From Norana najaformis (taxonomy: Eukaryota; Annelida; Clitellata; Crassiclitellata; Hormogastridae): DNA of 64,000 bases. Numbering within the stretch: position 1 is the stretch's first letter; every line of letters starts with the position of its first letter. Under the pieces are notes generated by a model. That model was given only the letters and a program-made list of their open reading frames with translations. It had not been told where the DNA came from and searched no databases. The stretch covers positions 12,521,702 to 12,585,701 of the forward strand of contig OZ029919.1 in NCBI GenBank assembly GCA_964023275.1. The letters run 5' to 3'. Of this stretch, positions 23,228 to 35,221 are shown one piece after another. The position numbers were made by a program, and so were the translations under genes.

Positions 23228-23600
23228 ACTGGCTGAAGAGGAAAACAAAATAACGAGACTAAGTGGATATCTCTTTTGAGGGCCGGCCTCAGATAGCAGG
23301 GTGAACTGGCCAAACCTGAGTTCAGAGGCTTCAGCGTAAGATAGAGGGCAGAGAGGCATGACTTCAGGCAGGATGTCACCAACAGCAGACAACATATGGT
23401 CTCGGTGAAGGTTGTTAAAGGCATTTGAGAAATCACGTTTAACCAATACTGAACCTGACTGCATGCTCTTAAGAGAGCGTCTGATACACCAACACCAACC
23501 TGTTTGTGGGATAAATATGCGACAGTCTTTGGAAGAGCAGAACTGTTAGCACATTTCGATGCCAGTCTGCGCCAGTTGTGTCCTGCTACGTGTTAGCCTA
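22560..23600 (-). mobile_element. RLE-type LINE relic 3 (RT plus endonuclease region, frameshifted)
   Basis: Reading the minus strand from 23600: WRRLASKCANSSALPKTVAY then KQVGVGV (RT N-terminal region), after a frameshift VKRDFSNAFNNLHRDHM (RT motif A), EAGPQ and an eroded GDPLGPLLF, LQPVLS leading into (CT)n, then LPTVYGLRLDDEAIRIAIG, cysteine remnants, an eroded RPDG site, and LKWDATVTDVLAASYLPTTS, ending near LVPVTWLSLG. The order matches the copies at 38 and 43 kb, which have an intact RPDG...WDVT endonuclease core. The segment between RT motif B and the LRLDDEA block is deleted or replaced by the microsatellite. It is non-functional. Confidence 0.75.
23147..23227. repeat. (CAGA)n and (GA)n microsatellite inside the LINE relic
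   Basis: About 20 bp of CAGA repeats are followed by about 55 bp of GA repeats. On the minus strand this is (CT)n, in frame with the Leu-Ser codons of the RT segment LQPVLSLSL, which suggests expansion from coding sequence. Confidence 0.85.
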
Positions 23601-24003
23601 CACTGACATACACGTAGGCTCAGCTGAACAGTTCCGCTGAGCGTCGGTGAAAACTTTGCCGTTACTTTTAAAGCGAATATTAAAAAACAGAAAATCTAAC
23701 ATTAACTTTCAAATTGTAAAATAAATATTACCCTATTTATTGTATGTGGTTGTCGAGTTATCGTTAGATGGTGCCTTATCGATAACCCGGCAGCTGCGAA
23801 TTGTTGCCTGGGGCAGCATAACGACATTCATAACATAATCATTCAATCTACTCATGTCAATTTGAAGTCAATCGATTCACGGCTTTCCATTTAATAAATA
23901 AAAGGAATAAATGGCAGAATTTACAGCTGACTGTGTTCTTCTCTTTATATGTATGTATGTATGTATACATAAATATAAATATTTGAGCTGTTCTGAAGCA
24001 GAT
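23600..24003. other. 3' flank of the neuropeptide gene
   Basis: No coding signal was seen. A minus-strand AATAAA at 23741-23736 is a candidate polyadenylation signal about 260 bp past the neuropeptide stop. A short TATG run lies at about 23950-23970. Confidence 0.4.
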
Positions 24004-24346
24004 TCATGGATTTCTCTTGTCTTCGGTTGATCTTCCAAATCTCATGTATCGTTTTCCGAATCTCATATATCGCTTGTCGACCTGATCGGAAGGAAGCAAC
24101 ACGTTGTCGTCGAACCTGCGGCCGAATCTCATGTACCTCTTGGCCATCGTCCAGTCACCAGATGGCTGCTGCTGCAGCAGGTACTCGGCTGCAAGCTCGG
24201 GCATGGCGTTGTCCGCTGAAGAAGACAGAGATGATAGCTGGTTCCTAGCGATCAGTTCGTCCTGTGCTGCAGGCGGAAACTGTTGGCTACGACCGAATCT
24301 CATGTAACGCTTGTCAACTGCTTCTTCCAAGTTCAACTGATCTGAA
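24004..24346 (-). CDS. Neuropeptide precursor last exon, four YMRFG copies
   Basis: It is open from the acceptor to TGA at 24006-24004 and encodes SDQLNLEEAVDKRYMRFGRS and onward. The third and fourth copies are directly adjacent (YMRFGKRYMRFGR). An alternative acceptor TTCAG at 24342 would need a phase-1 upstream exon. All four copies have Tyr in place of Phe at position 1. Confidence 0.9.
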
Positions 24347-25457
24347 CTCACACAAATTCAGTAAACGAAATATGATACATTCGTTCACTTATCCAGTAGG
24401 CCTACCTCAAAATACGACCTAGTTCACAGGGCTACGCAGCCCCATAGACCAGTGCCGATGTGTAAACAGCTGCCGACAATAACACAATGTAGCTTATCTA
24501 ATTAAATATGCCTAGTTATTAATTAACTGTTTGGGAATTATAATATCTGACAAATCAACAATTCGGAGACAGACGCAGTGAATCCCATAGCTTCACTTTT
24601 AAGTAAAGGCTCACATGTAGCAGCCTCATTTCAAAACATTCACTCAAGATGAAGGGTGAAGGTTGGCATAAATAGAAAAACGGACGCACACTTATTTACA
24701 CACCTCTAAAGAACCTCTCCAGAAGCGTGGTAACAAGAGCGAACGATCTCTCGACTGAGGCGCAAACACGACCATAGCATTCTAAGAACAGGACACTTTT
24801 CTAAACTCCAGGAGAAGCCCAGACGATGAGGAGGCAACAAGTGACGTAGTATTCCATCCGAGTACTAATCGGACTCAACATTATTTAACTACGCTGTTCC
24901 TGCCTGCGTTCTACAAACAGCATTAATTTGTTTACAGCAAAGAATTGTTTACTCTGATGCATTTGGTATTAAATAACACTACAGCCGTAAACAGCATTTC
25001 ATATCAAAGTGAGACCGTCGAATACTTGCATCTCAAAGTCTGTCACAAGATCTGTCCAGAGACGAAGCAGAGAGACTACAGTATAATCGGAGACAGACAC
25101 ATGGCCTACACATGCGATCTAAACCAGATAGGTCTACTTAAGATAGGCCAGCACCTATGCATAGACAGATGGCTGAGAGGTAGTAGGCCTATTCTGAAAG
25201 ACGCCTTTGTCCTCAAAGCACCTGGATTTCGAATCTTTATGAGCTTAAAAAGTAGCAATCGGCATTAAATTCCATTTCGCTCGCCTGGCGTCCTACCTGG
25301 TTCTCCACTTTCCGGTTCTGCTAGGCAAGAAAAGAGGAGTGCCACCTTCAAGAGCGTCAGAAAGAGACAAGCCGAGATTGACCTCATTACTACAAAAACA
25401 AACCAAATTAGTAACACTAAGGAAAACAATGATAATAATAGTCTTCGTCGTCGTCAT
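24004..25457 (-). CDS. YMRFamide-type neuropeptide precursor (2-exon model)
   Basis: The precursor should yield amidated YMRFa peptides, members of the FMRFamide-related family that act on GPCRs or peptide-gated channels as neuromodulators. The last exon (24346-24004) holds four YMRFG copies: DKR-YMRFG-R, AKR-YMRFG-RR, DKR-YMRFG-KR and YMRFG-R. Each has dibasic KR before it and Gly plus basic residue after it, the sites for prohormone convertase and amidation. Spacers are acidic. The proposed first exon (25457-25297) starts MTTTKTIIIIVFLSVTNLVC, a good signal peptide, and ends at donor CAG|GTAGGA in phase 2, which fits an acceptor at GTGTGAG|T (24347). That acceptor is weak and part of the leader overlaps GAC/GAT repeats, so exon 1 is less certain than exon 2. 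Confidence 0.6.
25297..25457 (-). CDS. Candidate signal-peptide exon of the neuropeptide precursor
   Basis: The Met at 25457 is followed by TTTKT, then a strongly hydrophobic IIIIVFLSVTNLVCF and a plausible cleavage after CFCS. The donor AACCAG|GTAGGA is strong. Upstream in-frame Met codons extend to 25535 through repetitive ATG/ACG codons. Confidence 0.4.
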
Positions 25458-25539
25458 CTTCCTCATTATCATAGTCGTCGTCGTCGCCTTCATCATCATC
25501 AGCTGCAGCAGAATTTTAGTTGCATGGTTGAACATTTAG

Positions 25540-26680
25540 AGGAGAAGCGGTTCTACTGAACACGGATAACATACGCTGTAGAGTTAGATGCGGCAGAAAG
25601 CAACGCTCTATTGTCGATGGGAGATGTTCAGCTTAAAGTGGCGAACGTTAAATTCTCCTTGTATGGGATCTTATACAGTGCATATGGCCTTTTACATAAC
25701 CTTGTGTGCGCTTATATGCGACATGACGCCATTGCTGGCCATCTACAGTGTGTAGCTAACTCAACAGGCAAATAAAAAAGTACAGCGAACAACACCAGGC
25801 TGCAGAAATGTACAAGAACAGCGCGCAAGAGACAGATAGTCAGCCAGAAAGTCAAGAACTGAGTTCGTGGAGCGTCGTAGTTTGAAATATTCCCTCATTC
25901 GATCAAGAAATTTATTTGAAAATGATCCGTCTATAGGACGAAATGTCAGGTAGTTTCTCGGGCCATAAAGTACACAGGCCTAGCAGTCAACTTATCCAAA
26001 GGAATCCAAAGGAAGAGAAATGTAGAAGGATTATTGTCTATAATCGTAATCGATAAAATGGCACCCTTCAAAACAGCGTTGCCTCAGGTCGTTTGAGTAT
26101 CTTTTCTCATCTGAGTTGTTTTCATTGACAGTTACTCTGTCCAGCAGTCATGGAAATGATCTACAGACGACCTATCAGCCAATTATCACGTGACAGACGA
26201 CCAATTCATCGTTGAACTGACTCGGAGATCCGTCGAATCAAACAAGCGCATTGCTACCTGCACGCGTTCCACCTAACACGGAACGACGTGGCTCCTTTCA
26301 GATGCTGGACCAGTTGCTTATTCATGGCATCTTTCTGCAATCCTGTGCCATTGTTAAGTCGGTGCTGGAACTGTTCGTAGGGTACCTATGTGTTTCATTA
26401 TCACCTGCTTGCTGTTCCACTATTCTTCGTTTCCACACCGAGTTTCAACACAACGCCGGATGAAGTGTGGCTACAATCAGACACCTTTAGCATCGTTAGG
26501 AAGAGGGTCTTTTAAACAGATCCCAGAACCAAGTGCACAGCCGTCTCTTTCATTTTTCACTCGTGTCTCTCTCATGTATCACTCGTGTCTCATTACTCAG
26601 ACTGACTGTCGTCTGATTGGCTTGCAGTAAATAGTTCCTCTAGAACTACGGCGCAATTCGTTTACCACCTGAAGAATCTT
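25540..26680. other. Spacer, nothing recognised
   Basis: No supported gene or element was found. The promoter of the neuropeptide gene would lie here if the two-exon model is right. Small open frames at 26251-26630 have no recognisable motifs. Confidence 0.4.
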
Positions 26681-26683
26681 CTG

Positions 26684-27469
<786 letters not shown>

Positions 27470-29750
27470 TTTTTGGATTGAACTGCTTGCAGTTTGCTTG
27501 CAAGTCCATATACAATACAATATTGTCCCGCTGCTGCAAATCCTGGTGGCATCTGCAAATTCTCCAACTTTTATACTCACATGACAACATGTATGTATGT
27601 ATGCAAGTATGTACAGTATATATGTATGTATGCATATATAGTTATGTATGTGTGAACATGCTTTTCGACTGTGTAAACGCGAGTTGGCATAAAAACTGTG
27701 TATGACGTCACACCAGTGAGTCATCGGAATGTGGACATGTTTGTAATTGATTGGGGTACCCGCGTTTTAGGCGCAAAATTTGATGGGCTTAATAAATAGC
27801 AATAGAGTCAGCACAGCTCGCACTATGTGCGCCACTTTCCAGCTGTCAGTGTGGAGTATGAACACGGCTTCAGCCTCAGTAATGCAATGAAGACAAAAGT
27901 ACAGGATCGACTTCCCTTAAACAGCCACGTTCCTTGGGTCCGTATGCCTGGATTATAGTGTGCCACTGGTGGCAACAGTACTGGTTGGCAGCTAACGTTC
28001 CAATGTGGGCCCAAAGAACGAACCAGGCTGTCAGAGTCAGACTGACCACCTAATTGACTGACAATTAAGACTCAAGACTTTTCTGGACTGTTGTCAGACA
28101 TTTAACTCTATAGGTCATATATTTATGCTCGCTATCAATCGCATAAAGACAAACGTGAGCCAATCTAATACCAGTTTAACTTGTCCTTAATCATTTAATT
28201 TTATACAACGCGATTTTATAGGGTTTAGTTTAGGCCTAATATTTGTGCAATCTCTCTCAGACGAGAACGCAGGTCCCAAATGTTGCTGCCCACGTGGTAG
28301 GCCAGTGTTGCCATAGCGAAAGAAAATTAGAGGGAACATTATATGTCGACCCATATCAGTATATATGCATGTATGCATGCATGCATGCATGTATGTATGT
28401 ATGTGTGTTTGCATGCATGCATGCATGTGTGGCTTTGTAAGGATATCTCAAGAACGTTACCCTACGGAAGATGCATGGGTTGACCAAAGGTCAACCGTTA
28501 GGCTTCGTGTGGCTGGTCGTGTACAATCGATGTTGGTTTGTCGGATGTACGAAGACTAAGTTTGCTTTTTATGGCAGCGGCTTAGCATTAGATTTGCATC
28601 GATGCGTCCCGCAGTGACAGACCCCCATAAGAAATTTCATCAGCCGGGTGTTTTCAGCGGATGGGTGAACGAAATATTCCTTCAGATTATTGACCCGATC
28701 TCTTGTCATAACCACGTGTTATCGTGGCAGAATTGCACCCTTGTGACCAATTCAGAACCGGTCATCAAATGTCCACTGACTTCTATGAACGGAATAAACG
28801 AATTTCTTCGTGCCATGCATCTTACGTAGTCTGTGCAGCCCATCCTATGTAACAATTGATTTAAGAGCTTTCCAGAAAAGGACTGCCGTCACTGTATAGC
28901 AATAAGTCTTCTGCACGGTTGTAGTCAAATCTAAGTAACTATATATTCAAATGATTGAGTTAGGCTACAGTAAACTGGAGACAAAATCATTTTACAGATG
29001 CTTGGAGGCGTACATCCCCTGCAGCGCTTTCCTTTATTCGATTGGTGGGTACAATGTTACCCTGGACAGATTAATTATCAAAAGCAGAATTATGCAACCT
29101 ACACATTCGTTATATTCGACTATATGGCCTACCGTTACTTTCTTATTTCTGGAGACCTGTCACAGCAGCTGCCTCTTGAGCATAAAGTTGGCACTGAACT
29201 TCTGTCTTGACACATAATTAGGCCCACCCGATTTATGGATTTGTGGCGGACCTGCAGCAAGGCTAAATACACGCGATTTATAAATGATAATTTTATTTCA
29301 ATGACGCAGGAATTATAAAGTATGTTCGTGAAAAATAAGTAAATACATAACAGGGGTCTGTGTAGAAGGGACAGTGATTTGGGTGGCTGTGGGGGAAGAA
29401 CTGGGCTACAATCACCCGGTCCTGTAATCGCCAGATTCAGATTTCGTTGGATATGAATTTAATTTGCTTGGCGGATCTAGAAGAACTTTGCGGCCAGGTA
29501 TTCTGAAGCGCATGCAAAAACTCTCGTGACCCTCAGATGATTTCAAATTAAGACAAGCAAACACTAATCGAACTTCTTGCCATTCCTTGCTTACATATGA
29601 TCACGTCCTCTTGAGTTATTTTCGCTGTTCTGCGCTCAACATCTGTTTCCTGAAGTTTTTTACATCATATCACTGCGCAAGTGTCCCGTTTAAATGCATT
29701 TCTTTATATTAATAGCTTTTAAGAAACGTCGCAACGGCATTAGAAATCTT
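27470..29750. other. Spacer with short TATG and ATGC arrays
   Basis: TATG-type repeats lie at about 27590-27655 and ATGC/ATGT repeats at 28358-28428. Overlapping open frames at 28951-29217 and 28998-29210 are not recognisable. No gene is supported. Confidence 0.5.
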
Positions 29751-29756
29751 TCGTAT

Positions 29757-30060
29757 GTATGTATGTATGTATCACTAAATTTGTAAAGCGCCTTTTAGTA
29801 ACTCACAAAAGCGCTGCCACAAGGCTACCTAACGGTCTATAAATAAAAACGTCTTGAGACGGGCAGAAAATGTTTCTTGAACTGTTGAACAGGCGAGGGA
29901 TCGGATGTTTGGTGGAAGAGTGTTCCAGAGAGACGGCCCCACAATGGAGAAGGTGCGCCCCGCCCGATCAGACGTACGAGAACGCGGTACAATGAGTTGA
30001 CCATGTGTCAATGAAGAGATCAGATTCGACAAAATCAAATGCGCAAATGCGCTGGTTCAG
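29757..30060 (-). mobile_element. LINE C-terminal fragment with (ATAC)n tail
   Basis: The minus strand encodes LIVPRSRTSDRAGRTFSIVG then PSLWNTLPPNIRSL and SARLKTFLF, the canonical CR1/L2-like C-terminus, in one open frame. It is followed by GCGCTTTTGTGAGTTAC, GGCGCTTTACAAATTTAG and then (ATAC)n at 29757-29775. This is the best-preserved 3' end of the family in the window. Confidence 0.85.
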
Positions 30061-32480
30061 TTGTTTGCGATGGCATAATTAATTATGTCATTCATTCCTT
30101 CTTAGGTCACGGTGTCTTTGTCGTGCACAAACGGGTGTCAGGTTCGGATTAGAGGAAGCGACGAACTGGGCCACCCACGGCGAAGAAAGCGAAACCTAAA
30201 TTAAAACGTACCCGGTGGTTTGTTTAATCTGCGCAAAGGCCGCCACCGACGTCGCATAATTGAGTTAGCCACTGAGCGTATAGTTCAGCCACTGAGCGTT
30301 TGTCAATAGGCCAACCTTAATTAGGCTTAGACAGTTAGTCAGAAGCGGCAAATTACTAAACGCAACGCTCATTCCGGATGATGCGATTACGCGACAAAGC
30401 GACATTTCGTCAACGACTGATCCCTTGATGTGCGTGGCACTTGTGGCATTGTAAAACCCATTGGACAAATATCGATTTGTGCAGATGAAAATGCTCATAA
30501 TAATTACTGCGCTATCAGAAGGTCAATACGTGAACTTCTTGCCCCGCTGCATGAAAATCAAGAGATCCGCATAAATCCAGTCTTAAAGGAAATTCTCAAA
30601 ACTACTTAGCAAATGAATAGGTCTACACTAGAAAGGGTCCAAATCAAAATTATTAGAGTCCGCGGCCATTAATAACACGATTTTTGAATTTCTCTTTCTA
30701 ATTTAATATTAGATGCTCACTTCCTTGGGAGCAAAAAATGCACAAGATATCGAACGTTGTTGCGCAAAAACTAACGGTAATTCGGTCAGTTTCAGAGGGC
30801 GGATTTAATCCGACGGAAAGGCGGCCAAAGAGAAATAACCCGCAAGCATACATGCCTTAAACCATAATGGGCTTTCAGTGCCTGATATTCGAGTTGAAGC
30901 ACAACGCGGCGTTATGTTACCGTTGAAGCGCTAGTATTACAGCGGGATAATGATACAGGTATACAGGCTGCATATACAGCACCATAATGATTGTGGCTTT
31001 GTGGTTAGCAGTAAACGATAAACTCTTTTAGTTTACGTCTGAGTCATCTTGGTTGTCTTGAATGCCATCACTGAAACCTCAACTGTCGTTATATAAACAA
31101 CTCAATTTTTTACTCTTAGAGCCTGCATAGACTTTTCGAATGAAATATAATCCAACGAATCTCCCACTGGACGGCATGAGTGACGAAACACTGCGCTAAA
31201 GGAAAACTAACTTGTTTTAAATTAAACAATTGGCCATCATACCGTATTGACAGATTTATTCTCCTAAATTTACCCATTCTGTTGTCATCTAATCCACTGG
31301 AAACAGATGAGTGTGAACAGTTAAGAGTTTATGTTTGTATGGCGACGAAGTGAATCGAAAACGACTCAAACATGCTTTTCTTTGACCAATCAGTATCCGG
31401 CTGGTCATACGCTTGAAGGAAACCAACGGTGATCGATTGGACAAGGGGCATACTCAGCAGACGATCGATTTAGGTAGATGGTCTTTGAAGCGGGCGCAGC
31501 GTTTCATCACCCATGCCGTCCTGTGGAGAGAGATCCTTGGCAAAGCCACACATGAGATGTGGTCAAATGACTTAGCAAGCAATCCTATATCCGAATTACG
31601 AACCACGACAACAGAGGTGTAATGATTTGCCTTTTTTCTCAAAGGATTCAGGCTCCAACTTTCCTTAAATCACTAATTTCATAATCTACGATTACCTCAA
31701 GTTTCACAATAAATCGTCACTTACACACAGTCCGCTGGACAAATGCAAAACATTAGGCCCTACTAGCCTACTTACCAAACTGAACGGTAATAATCTGCGA
31801 CCTAATTTCGGCGACGCCTGTTGAGTGGAAATGACGTAAATGACGTAAATCTTAAGCGATAGATTAAGAAGCAGACTAAAGCCAGAGTCGTCAGAGCAAA
31901 CGTTCGAAAGAAAGAAAAGAATCAAAGAAAGAAAGGTTCAGTGAAAGAACCGTCAACATGAGCCTGTTAGTTGTAACCCGATATAACCCGATTCACAGCT
32001 ATAGCGGCGATGGTTTTATTTCTGTTTACATGCTATGCACGTAAGGCGGTATATATTTTTAGTTTTAAGCCGCTACTCAACGCCTCTCGCGTCCTTAATG
32101 CACATAATAGGCTTTCAGCTGTATAGATGATAAGCCTATGCGATTGCTTAACATGTGTGGAAGTAGCTTTATAACGGAAACTTTCACTTCTTCAGCTATT
32201 GGAATTTATTGTCGTCGTATTTATCGAAAGGGTCAGCCTACATCAACTTTAGCATCTTGTGTTTTGTCTTAGTTTTCTCGATATAATTTACAAATAACAA
32301 ACAAAGCTTCGTCCGCCATCTTTCCTTCCAAAATAAGTGAAGATTTTCGGACTTAGTTGGCCAATAATCGTCACAAGAAAGTGAGGTAAAGTAAAAATCT
32401 ACACTTTCCACAAAGTGACGTTGGTGCTAAGCGTTTTAAGAAAAAGTCACAGTTAAGCTCCAGGAAAAGAAACGCTATCA
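30060..32480. other. Spacer, nothing recognised
   Basis: No coding frame with motifs and no element termini were seen. Frames at 30265-30498 minus and 31413-31622 plus are open but unidentifiable. A small GAAA-rich run lies at 31905-31935. Confidence 0.4.
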
Positions 32481-32484
32481 CTAA

Positions 32485-32645
32485 GTAACAATGGTGCAAC
32501 AGTACCTTAACCAATTTTACTTTGAGCAAGTGTATTTACTTTTATGTAAAAGTACTTTATGAGTAAAATACTTCTACTCAAGTACTTAAAGTTAGAATTA
32601 GTTTTACTCATGTATTTTGGGCCGGTACTTTGAACAACACTGGAG
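32485..32645. mobile_element. MITE-like repeat with AAGTACTT palindromes
   Basis: The interior repeats AAGTACTTTATGAGTAAA and CTTCTACTCAAGTACTT. The edges CAATGGTGCAACAGTACC and GGTACTTTGAACAACACTG are imperfect inverted repeats. No target duplication was found. Confidence 0.45.
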
Positions 32646-32649
32646 CATG

Positions 32650-33570
32650 ACATAGGGTCCTTTTCTGTGTCATCTTCTTTAGTAATTTATAAAAAGTCCT
32701 ATTCTCCGAATTTGACCTGCTATTAGATAGCATTATGCGTTAAATTCATAAACAACACAGCCGCGCACAGCCTACAGTAGGCGTTATGAGACATAGAACC
32801 CATTTGAGGCTTTTACTAGCGTGATGAGTGGCTATTGCCCCTCGTTGTCAAGAATTGCGACAGAATTTTAATTTAGTTCATGGTAATTAAAAGTTAGTTT
32901 ATTTAACGACATATCTGGCAAAAACCTAACGAATAATTCTCCCTGATTTACAGCCGAAAATTGCAGCCGAACATATTTTAGAAGTATGCTGTGAATGCAA
33001 GATATTTACGAGATACTGCCGATCTTACACTAGGTTTCGATAGGATTGTAGGCATTTCATAGTAAAATCGCTTAAGATTTGATCAAAATGAGTGAACCAT
33101 TGACATCCAACGGATCTGCTGTAGATGTAAATAATTCAACAGCAAACTGACTCCTAAGTCTTTACAAACTAATTTCACAAACTCAGATTCAAAGGCACAT
33201 TTTAAAGAGCATAAAACACTCTAGACTGCAAACGGTGTACCAGTGACGGAAAGGTTTGCCTCATAATCAGCTGGAAAGTGCTTCTCTACAGAGACTTACC
33301 TGGTGGTTTCTGTTTCGATGAATTTCAGACGTTTCAGGCTGAGTTCGAGGCTGACGCTCGGTTCCGATCTTTGCCGAACGGTTAAGGCTTTTGACTGGTA
33401 TTTATAGGACGGCGTTGACGAAAACCAGAGCCACACATGCATAGCAGTAACGGACAAGAAGGGAACGAAGGAGAGGGAAGAGCATCACGCATCGGACGGC
33501 AGGGAGGGAGGGAGGGAGGGATGGAATCTCAACCGACTAACAGTTCGCCTCATGGGGCAACGCCTAGTGA
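32650..33570. other. Spacer, nothing recognised
   Basis: No supported gene or element was found. A GGGA run lies at 33502-33521. Confidence 0.4.
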
Positions 33571-33576
33571 GCTCAC

Positions 33577-33651
33577 ACTAGTTGTCAACTTAGAACTCTT
33601 CATGTTACTCAACATTAGTTGTCAACTTAGAACTCTTCATGTTCCTCACAC
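33577..33651. repeat. 37-bp tandem duplication
   Basis: TAGTTGTCAACTTAGAACTC followed by TTCATGTT occurs at 33579 and again at 33616. Confidence 0.9.
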
Positions 33652-33759
33652 TCTCCTGCTCATCATGCTTCTCTTCCTCCTCTGCCTCCTGTAACCTCTT
33701 ATGCATCCTATTTGAAGTTTCTTCATTCTATCGACTCAATTGCTACTGAAAAGAAGAAA

Positions 33760-33985
33760 AACAAAAACAAGAGCAACAAGAACAAGAAGAACAAGAACAA
33801 AAGAACAAGAACAAAAAGAACAAGAACAAAAAGAACAAGAACAAAAAGAACAAGAACAAAAAGAACAAGAACAAAAAGAACAAGAACAAAAAGAACAAGA
33901 ACAAAAAGAACAAGAACAAAAAGAACAAGAACAAAAAGAACAAGAACAAAAAGAACAAGAACAAAAAGAACAAGAACAAAAGCAA
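33760..33985. repeat. 15-bp minisatellite AACAAAAAGAACAAG
   Basis: About 13 head-to-tail copies of a 15-bp A-rich unit. Because the period is a multiple of three, several frames stay open and give RTRTK, KEQEQ and the Phe/Leu-rich antisense. These are repeat artefacts. Confidence 0.95.
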
Positions 33986-34004
33986 CAAGAAAAGGAAGAA
34001 GAAG

Positions 34005-34110
34005 AGCAGTCCCTTTATCTAGCACTTAAAGGCAGCCACTGGTGTGATGCTTTAGCGACTTCATTTTTTTAGCCTCGATATATGAGGGTAGTGGCCATCT
34101 CTCCCTCTTA
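34005..34110 (-). mobile_element. SINE copy 3, (TTC)n-tail family
   Basis: The + strand reads GAGCAGTCCCTTTATCTAGC, GGCAGCCACTGG, GCGACTTCATTTTTTTAGCC, ATATATGAGGG, AGTGGCCATCTCTCCCTC. It sits between the 15-bp minisatellite, which it adjoins by its GAA-rich tail, and the polypurine tract. Confidence 0.7.
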
Positions 34111-34117
34111 TTGTTAA

Positions 34118-34681
34118 CTACTATAGAAGAAGAACGAGAACACCAAGAAGAAATAGAACAAAAAGAAGAAAAAAGAAGAACAAGAACACAAAGAAGAACA
34201 TACAGAAGAAGAAGAAGAACTAGAACTAGAATACAAAGAAGAACAGAAAGAAGAAGTAGAAGAAGAGATGAAGAAGAAGAAGAAGAAGAAGAAGAAGAAG
34301 AAGAAGAAGAAGAAGAAGAAGGAGGAGGAGAAAAGAAGAAGGAGAAGAAGAAGAAAAGAAGAAAAGAAGAAAAAGAAGAAGAAGAAGAAGAAGGAGAAGA
34401 AGGAGAAGAAGGAGAAGAAGGAGAAGAACGAGAAGAAGAATGAGAAGAAGAAGGAGAAGAAGGAGAAGAAGGAGAAGAAGGAGAAGAAGGAGAAGAAGAA
34501 GGAGAAGAAGGAGAAGAAGAAGAAGAAGAAGAAGAAGGAGGAGGAGAAGAAGAAGAAGAAGAAGGAGAAGAAGAAGGAGAAGAAGGAGAAGAAGGAGAAG
34601 AAGGAGAAGGAGAAGAAGGAGAAGAAGAAGAAGGAGAAGAAGGAGAAGAAGGAGAAGAAGAAGAAAAAGAAAAAGAAGAAG
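34118..34681. repeat. Polypurine (GAA)n/(GGAGAA)n tract
   Basis: The + strand is almost wholly A/G. Uninterrupted purine runs are 34270-34428 (159 nt) and 34442-34681 (240 nt). It can in principle form intramolecular triplex DNA. Open frames of poly-Lys/Glu, poly-Arg and antisense poly-Ser/Phe here are artefacts. Confidence 0.97.
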
Positions 34682-34980
34682 TGCGTGGTTGGGTCAATCG
34701 ATCGAGTCTGAACATGCACTCGGGATCTGCCTGCGATCACCTCGGCGCAAGCGACAGCCTCGGACGACGATCAGTTGAACGGGCAAGGGACGTTCGCCGA
34801 CCGATTGACACGATCCCGGTTGCGTGTCTGGTGCTCCGTCTTTCCAGTTGTCATCAAACATTCATGTCTAATCAAGGCTGAAGTCTTATCTGGTCTGCCG
34901 GCCGATCGAACGCAGATTTCGCTCGCTGGACACACCGTTTCCTTCGACCTCAGTTTACCTCAGCCGTTCTTGTTATTGCG

Positions 34981-35221
34981 CTAACCACCCTTCAACCCAT
35001 CGCCCTCTTCATCGCCGCTTCTGACACCTCGTTTGTCGCTAGGGAAGCGCTGGCAGAAAAAGGAAAATTTATCGACCATCCCCCGCATGAACTCTTGGCA
35101 AATACCAGGCAGAAGATGCCAGTCATGAATGACGGAGGCAACGCGCAAATAATCGGCAGACGACACGAAAGAGCAGACGTACGGCTGACCAGAGACTAAG
35201 GTCGTGATTCTTGTCTCAGGC
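34981..35221 (-). CDS. Candidate terminal exon, unknown protein
   Basis: A minus-strand acceptor CTTTACAG at 35222 opens a frame reading PETRITTLVSGQPYVCSFVS, ADYLRVASVIHDWHLLPGIC, EFMRGMVDKFSFFCQRFPS and an acidic end DEEGDGLKGG before TAG at 34983-34981. Amino acid composition is protein-like and not repetitive. No family is recognised and no upstream exon was found, so this is a weak prediction. Confidence 0.3.

Noticed and set aside
24006-24307. Plus-strand frames across the neuropeptide exon
   Set aside because: They are shadows of the minus-strand exon with four YMRFG units.
33712-34778. Long open frames of RTRTK, KEQEQ, poly-Lys/Glu, poly-Arg, poly-Ser and poly-Phe
   Set aside because: They arise from triplet-period repeats that keep most frames open on both strands. 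There is no complex sequence and no gene structure.
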